Assembly: GCF_003369835.1 (NCBI RefSeq)
Contig: NZ_QPMJ01000002.1
Location: forward strand, 1,364,001 to 1,428,000
Reading direction: 5' to 3'
Source: Halorussus rarus
GTDB lineage: Archaea; Halobacteriota; Halobacteria; Halobacteriales; Haladaptataceae
Length of the DNA: 64,000 nucleotides
The notes under the pieces are model-generated. The model was not told where the DNA came from and ran no database searches. It saw only the letters and a list, made by a program, of their open reading frames with translations. The position numbers and the translations under genes are program-made. Shown one piece after another: positions 60,049-64,000 of this stretch; position 1 is the stretch's first letter; each line of letters opens with the position of its first letter.

Positions 60049-60506
60049 ATTTCGATTCGCTCCGACGACGGTTCTCTCGAACGCGGTACTGCGGTCTCTC
60101 TTCCGTCTGCGGGGTCGTCCGACGACGCGAACGCTATCCTCTCCAGCGACGAGACGGGGTCTCGTCGCGAGTTGTGCCGTCCCGTTCCTGGTAGACGCAG
60201 CTTATTGTCGAAACAGCTACGTGATTCGGCCGGCGGTCGAAGTCGCTGCGCGACCGAGACGGACCGCGCGGACGGTTCGCGACCGGAGACGGGACGACGA
60301 TGGCGATCACTGTCGACGGTCAGTCGTCGCCTGCAGCCGTTCAGTTAAGCCCTACGTGGCGCATTCTGGTCATTCGGGCAACAGGAGCAGGAGCGAGTTA
60401 GCGAAAGTAGGACCGGTCGACCGCCTCGCGGCGGTTCGGTTCTGCCGTCGACTACGGGGATTTACGTAGTTCATTACTATCATCCAGAAACCCATCTGGG
60501 GAAAGT
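60049..60506. other. Intergenic region, 458 bases
   Basis: No convincing gene on either strand. It separates the beta-helix gene from the glycosyltransferase. The right end has AT-richer sequence (gttcattactatc, ~60469-60482) that could be the glycosyltransferase promoter. An inverted repeat ccaga-aaccca-tctgg (60484-60499) lies just before the start codon. Confidence 0.5.
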
Positions 60507-61775
60507 ATGAGACAGAGTACCTCGAGCGCCGAGTCGGGGCCCGAGACCCGACGGGCGTCCGAGAGACACGACCTGCGAGAGTCCGGCGAGTCGCGCGGCG
60601 ACCTCGAGGTCACCATCGGGATGTTCCACCCCTTCGCCGGAACGCGGGACGCCAGCGGCATCGCGGTGTACGCCCAGCGGCTCGTCGAGCACCTGGCGGA
60701 GGACACCCCCACGGTCCTGTACACCAGGGACGGCGAGATAAACCGGCGGCTCCGCGAGTCGTCGGCCGACGTCGTCCGGATTCCCATCCGGCCGGGCGGC
60801 GTCCCGGACCCCGTGTTCCGGCGGGTCCCGAACGTGATGAAGCACGTCCTGAAGAAGTGCCCGACCTACACCGGGCTGCTGACCAGCGGGCAGCGCTCGC
60901 ACATGAACGAGAACCTCGACATCCTGATCACCCACGACGCCCTCGACGACATCCTCCTCTCGCACCTGGTGGACGTCCCGACCATCCGCATCAGTCACGG
61001 GCTCCAGCGGGTCGGCGTCGCCGCGCGGGCCCGGGAGTTCCTCTCGCGGTCGTACCTGACCGTGGCCAACTCCCGGAACACCGCCCGCGAACTCGAGGAG
61101 ACGTTCGGGTACGAGGCCGACGGCATCGTCACGCCCGGGGTCGACACGACGGCGTTCGCGCCGGGCCGGGAGCCGGCGTTCGAGACCGACGGCCCCGCGG
61201 TGCTGTTCGTCGGCCGGATGGTCGAGAATAAGGGCGTCTACGACCTGCTCGATGCGCTGGCCAGGAGCTCCGAGGGCCTGTCGCTCCACCTCGTCGGTCG
61301 CGGGCAGGCCGAGCGAGTCCGGCGCCGCGCCGACGAACTCGGCGTCGGGGACTCGGTCACGCTCCACGGCGTGGTGGACCACGCCGACCTCCCGCGGTAC
61401 TACGCGGCCTGCGACTTCCTCTGCAACCCCTCGCGGTACGAGAGCTTCGGCATGGTGAACCTGGAGGCGATGGCCTGCGGGCGGCCGGTCGTCTCGACCG
61501 ACGTCAACGGCACGACCGAGTACTTCACCCACGGCGAGACCGGGCTGCGCGTGCCGCCCCGCGACCCCGAGCGACTCGCGGCGGCGCTCGACGAACTCGC
61601 CGCGTCGCCCGAGCGGCGCCAGGAGTTCGGTCGGGCCAGCCGCGAGCGCGCGACGGAGTACTCCTGGGAGGCCTCGGCCGAGACGCTCCGGGACCTCTGC
61701 TTCGACTTCTGCGCCACCTACTACGACATGCAGGCGCGCCGGACGGGGGCGCTCGCCGACCGCTACCACCTGTGA
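60507..61775 (+). CDS. GT4-family glycosyltransferase
   Basis: A 422-residue GT-B enzyme. The acceptor half has DASGIAVYAQRLVEHLAED and RISHGLQRVGVAARAREFLS. The donor half has VLFVGRMVENKGVYDLLDAL, LHLVGRGQAERVRRRADELG, NPSRYESFGMVNLEAMACGR (E-x7-E retaining motif) and PVVSTDVNGTTEYFTHGETG. It transfers a sugar from a nucleotide donor with retention, probably for a surface glycan handled by the nearby flippase. A disordered N-terminal ~32 residues is present. Confidence 0.92.
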   Translation: MRQSTSSAESGPETRRASERHDLRESGESRGDLEVTIGMFHPFAGTRDASGIAVYAQRLVEHLAEDTPTVLYTRDGEINRRLRESSADVVRIPIRPGGVPDPVFRRVPNVMKHVLKKCPTYTGLLTSGQRSHMNENLDILITHDALDDILLSHLVDVPTIRISHGLQRVGVAARAREFLSRSYLTVANSRNTARELEETFGYEADGIVTPGVDTTAFAPGREPAFETDGPAVLFVGRMVENKGVYDLLDALARSSEGLSLHLVGRGQAERVRRRADELGVGDSVTLHGVVDHADLPRYYAACDFLCNPSRYESFGMVNLEAMACGRPVVSTDVNGTTEYFTHGETGLRVPPRDPERLAAALDELAASPERRQEFGRASRERATEYSWEASAETLRDLCFDFCATYYDMQARRTGALADRYHL

Positions 61776-61902
61776 GCGCCGCAGGTGACGCGTTCCGATT
61801 CTGAGTCGTGGTCCAGTCGCTCGGCTCGAACGTACCGTAGACTCGACGACGTGACGACCGCGGTGGTGCCGGAGAGAAATCAACAGGGAACCAGACCGCG
61901 AC

Positions 61903-62052
61903 TCAGAACAGTTCGCCGACGTCGGTGATGTCGGAGCGACAGAACGGGCACCGGTAGTTGGTCTGGAAATCGTTGCGCTGGGCAACGGTTCGAGTTTCGA
62001 GTTCGTGCATTGCGATGCTGCGACCACAGTCGGGACACGATACCTTCGTCAC
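61903..62052 (-). CDS. 49-residue zinc-ribbon microprotein
   Basis: GTG at 62052, TGA at 61903. It has TKVSCPDCGRSIAMHELETR and YRCPFCRSDITDVGELF, i.e. two CPxC knuckles 29 residues apart, forming a zinc ribbon. A TTTAAGTG box on the coding strand (62078-62086) lies ~28 bases upstream, supporting a leaderless GTG start. It lies convergently after the glycosyltransferase. Function unknown. Confidence 0.75.
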   Translation of the reverse strand: MTKVSCPDCGRSIAMHELETRTVAQRNDFQTNYRCPFCRSDITDVGELF

Positions 62053-62251
62053 GGAAGTTGACTCTATAGCCCGAACACTTAAATTGCATTGTAAGATAGA
62101 TAGAGAAATCTTACGGCCAGCCCCGACGAGCGCGGTTTCCGTCGGCCGCCCGCGCAGAGCACGTTGGAGAGCGACCCCGCTTCTTCGCCGGGCGTCGCTC
62201 CGACTTTTTCCGTAGATGCCTTCGCTCGAAGTCGAGCGAAAGAGCTACCCT

Positions 62252-62297
62252 TCGAAGCCGTCCTCGAACCGGAACGTCCCGTCGCGCTGGACGACCT
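62252..62297 (-). repeat. Duplicate of the aminopeptidase 3' end
   Basis: A perfect 46-base copy of 62420-62465 (the last 15 codons of the aminopeptidase gene), reading [17 protein letters not shown] and followed by a stop in frame. It lies 168 bases downstream of the real gene end. Confidence 0.85.
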
Positions 62298-62302
62298 GCG
62301 CG

Positions 62303-62407
62303 CACCTTTTCTCTCGCTCGCATCGGAAGACGCGTTGCGTCTTCCGAGCCTTGCCTCGCTCCGCTCGGCAAGACTGCGCTCGCTCGGAAAAGCTGCACCA
62401 AAAGGTG
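62303..62407. mobile_element. MITE-like 105-base element
   Basis: Bounded by CACCTTTT (62303-62310) and the exact inverse AAAAGGTG (62400-62407). Inside is a perfect 11-base stem tcggaagacgc-gtt-gcgtcttccga (62323-62347), plus a cttgcc/ggcaag stem. It sits between the two copies of the aminopeptidase 3' end, starting five bases after the intact gene's stop. No transposase is encoded. A further hairpin ttcgctcg-aagt-cgagcgaa is at 62221-62240. Calling it mobile is inference. Confidence 0.5.
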
Positions 62408-62412
62408 GACGG

Positions 62413-63507
62413 TCAGCCCTCGAAGCCGTCCTCGAACCGGAACGTCCCGTCGCGCTGGACGACCTCGCCGTCGACCTCGATGTACGACTCGTCGCTCATG
62501 TCGACGATCATGTCGACGTGGACCGCGCTCTGGTTGCCCTCCTCGCCCTCCGGCAGGCACTCGTCGTAGGCCCGGCCGACCGCGAGGTGGACGGTGTCGC
62601 CCATCTTCTCGTCGAACAGCATGTTGTAGGTGAACCGGTCGATGTCGCGGTTCATCCCGATGCCGAGCTCGCCGAGCCGGCGCGCGCCCTCGTCGGTGTT
62701 CAGCACCTCGGTCAGCACCGCCTCGTTCTTGCTGGCGGCGTGGTCGACGACCTCGCCGTCCTCGAACGTCAGGGCGGCGTCCTCGACCTCGCGGCCCTGG
62801 TGGATGAGCGGCTTGTCGAACAGGACTTCGCCCTCCACGGAGTCGGCGACCGGCGCGGTGAACACCTCGCCGCCGGGGAGGTTGTTCTTGGCGTGGTCGT
62901 TGACCGTCGACATCCCCTCGACGCTCATCCGGAGGTCGGTCGTGTCGCCCGAGACGATGCGGACCTCCTCGCCCGCGTCGAGGATGTCGACCATCGCCTG
63001 CTGGTGGTCCTTCTGTGCGGCCCAGTCCTTGGTGACGGCGCCGTAGACGAACTCCTCGTACTCGACCGTGCTCATCTCGGCGTTCTGGGCGTTCGCGGGC
63101 GCGGGGAACTGGGTCAGCACCCACGTCGTGTCGAGGATCTCCTCCTGGATGGGCATGTAGGCCGTCTGGAACGCCGCCAGGGTCTCGCTCGCGACCGCGC
63201 TCATGTCGGCGACGTTGTCGTGGGCCCGGACGTGGATCCAGACGTCGGCGGCCTCGGCCAGCGCGAGTTCGTGGTCGGCCACGTCGAGGTCGTCGGCGTC
63301 GACCGCCCGCAGGAACGTCGCGCGGGTCTCGTCGCGCCGGCCGGAGACGTGGAACGGGAACGCGCCGCGCTCGCCGACGACCTCGCAGAGCGCGAGCGTC
63401 AGCTCCTCGGCGGTGGGCGGCGCGCTGACCACGACGTTGTCGCCGGCCTCGACTTCGGTGGAGTGGTCGACGACGATCTCGGCGTGCTCTCTGACTCGGG
63501 GGTCCAT
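62413..63507 (-). CDS. M29-family aminopeptidase
   Basis: A 364-residue protein with the thermophilic metalloprotease (AmpS/PepS, M29) pattern: [29 protein letters not shown]-like [40 protein letters not shown] (metal-site Glu), [60 protein letters not shown] and [20 protein letters not shown] (His, Asp ligands). It removes N-terminal residues in the cytoplasm. Its last 15 codons are duplicated downstream. Divergent from the threonine aldolase gene. Confidence 0.92.
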   Translation of the reverse strand: MDPRVREHAEIVVDHSTEVEAGDNVVVSAPPTAEELTLALCEVVGERGAFPFHVSGRRDETRATFLRAVDADDLDVADHELALAEAADVWIHVRAHDNVADMSAVASETLAAFQTAYMPIQEEILDTTWVLTQFPAPANAQNAEMSTVEYEEFVYGAVTKDWAAQKDHQQAMVDILDAGEEVRIVSGDTTDLRMSVEGMSTVNDHAKNNLPGGEVFTAPVADSVEGEVLFDKPLIHQGREVEDAALTFEDGEVVDHAASKNEAVLTEVLNTDEGARRLGELGIGMNRDIDRFTYNMLFDEKMGDTVHLAVGRAYDECLPEGEEGNQSAVHVDMIVDMSDESYIEVDGEVVQRDGTFRFEDGFEG

Positions 63508-63662
63508 GCCCGCAAATGTTGCCGAGGCGGGGAAACCGCTTTCGGTCCGCCACCGGCGGCGCCCCGCGCCGTCGGGCGTCGGGGCGAATCCGCGCGACGC
63601 CGGGGAGCGGGTCTCCGGCCGGCACCGCGGGGTATTTGACCCGCCGCGGGCAAGTGAGGGCC

Positions 63663-64000
63663 ATGATAGACCTGCGGAGCGACACGGTGACCCGACCCGA
63701 CGAGGCGATGCGCGAGGCGGCCCGCGACGCCGACGTGGGCGACGACGTCTACCGCGAGGACCCGACGGTCAACGAGCTGGAGGCCCGGGCGGCGGACCTC
63801 GTCGGGATGGAGGCGGCCCTCTACGTGCCGAGCGGCACGATGGGCAACCAGATCGCGGTCCGGACCCACACCGACCGCGGCCAGGAGGTGCTGACCGAGC
63901 GCGAGAGCCACGTCGTCAAGTGGGAGCTCGGCGGCATGGCCCAGCTCTCGACCCTCCAGGTGCGGCCGCTCGACGGCGGCGACCGCGGGGTGCCGACCCC
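63663..64000 (+). CDS. ltaE: Low-specificity threonine aldolase (partial)
   Basis: The first 112 residues are present; the gene runs off the right edge. [40 protein letters not shown] and [20 protein letters not shown] are the N-terminal signatures of PLP-dependent L-threonine aldolase, which makes glycine and acetaldehyde. The start ATG is 155 bases from the divergent aminopeptidase start. The Schiff-base Lys region lies outside the window. Confidence 0.92.
   Translation, partial: MIDLRSDTVTRPDEAMREAARDADVGDDVYREDPTVNELEARAADLVGMEAALYVPSGTMGNQIAVRTHTDRGQEVLTERESHVVKWELGGMAQLSTLQVRPLDGGDRGVPT

Noticed and set aside
56000-61775. Integrated virus or plasmid at tRNA-Arg
   Set aside because: Att-like repeats exist, but only 125 bases apart with no integrase, capsid or replication genes in the window.

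Overview
This window is from a haloarchaeon (class Halobacteria). The DNA is very GC-rich and the predicted proteins are strongly acidic. The information-processing genes are archaeal: PCNA, RadA, NMD3, eIF6, L39e, L31e, LX/L18Ae, prefoldin alpha, FtsY and SRP54. Many genes have a TATA-like box about 25-30 bases before the start codon and little or no leader, as expected for haloarchaeal leaderless transcripts. Several small families look haloarchaea-specific. I cannot name the genus from the sequence alone. It reads as chromosomal sequence: I see no replication origin, rRNA, CRISPR array, transposase or integrase.

Layout. 1-9.2 kb: end of a PAS/GAF (Bat-type) regulator, the sliding clamp pcn, a MerB-like protein divergent from an HxlR regulator, a MOSC protein, a flavin reductase, an aldo/keto reductase, a PadR regulator and an MFS transporter. 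9.2-21 kb: a ferredoxin with an elaborate upstream region, a PHP phosphoesterase, an AT-richer orphan patch (11.4-11.8 kb), a DUF5784-like protein, a YkgJ-type protein, an XPD/Rad3-type helicase, a blue copper protein, and the overlapping pair nmd3-taw2. 21-33.4 kb: class III aminotransferase, CPBP protease, htpX-pspAB, an ABC exporter with a divergent Bat-type HTH gene, radA, AI-2E transporter, SufU-like scaffold and a PGF-CTERM surface protein. 33.4-39 kb: HD hydrolase, SufS, a TPR/DUF424 pair, ThpR and an acetyltransferase.

38.9-50.9 kb holds the archaeal ribosome/secretion gene string rpl39e-rpl31e-eif6 ... rpl18a-pfdA-ftsY ... srp54. It is split between eif6 and rpl18a by about 6.9 kb carrying a sirohaem module: nitrite/sulfite reductase, a DUF6360-like gene, a CbiX chelatase fused to a DR2241-like Fe-S domain, CobA, and a TrpD2-like protein. 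Four consecutive genes in this module are joined by 4-8 base overlaps or tiny gaps. 51-56 kb: a two-gene MgtE-type transporter, kynureninase divergent from an alpha/beta hydrolase, and the UPF0200/UPF0201 pair. 56-62 kb: an intron-containing tRNA-Arg(TCT) followed by tRNA fragments and repeats, then a surface-polysaccharide group (flippase, exported beta-helix protein, GT4 glycosyltransferase). The window closes with an M29 aminopeptidase and the start of a threonine aldolase.

The most unusual structure is not a protein gene. A family of unannotated hairpin-rich repeats lies just after the srp54 stop codon, downstream of tRNA-Arg, just after the aminopeptidase stop codon, and (a smaller relative) in frame inside the HD hydrolase. 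Two copies share a common framework in which the hairpin stems have changed on both arms together, so pairing is preserved. This suggests selection for, or spread of, a structured nucleic-acid element.
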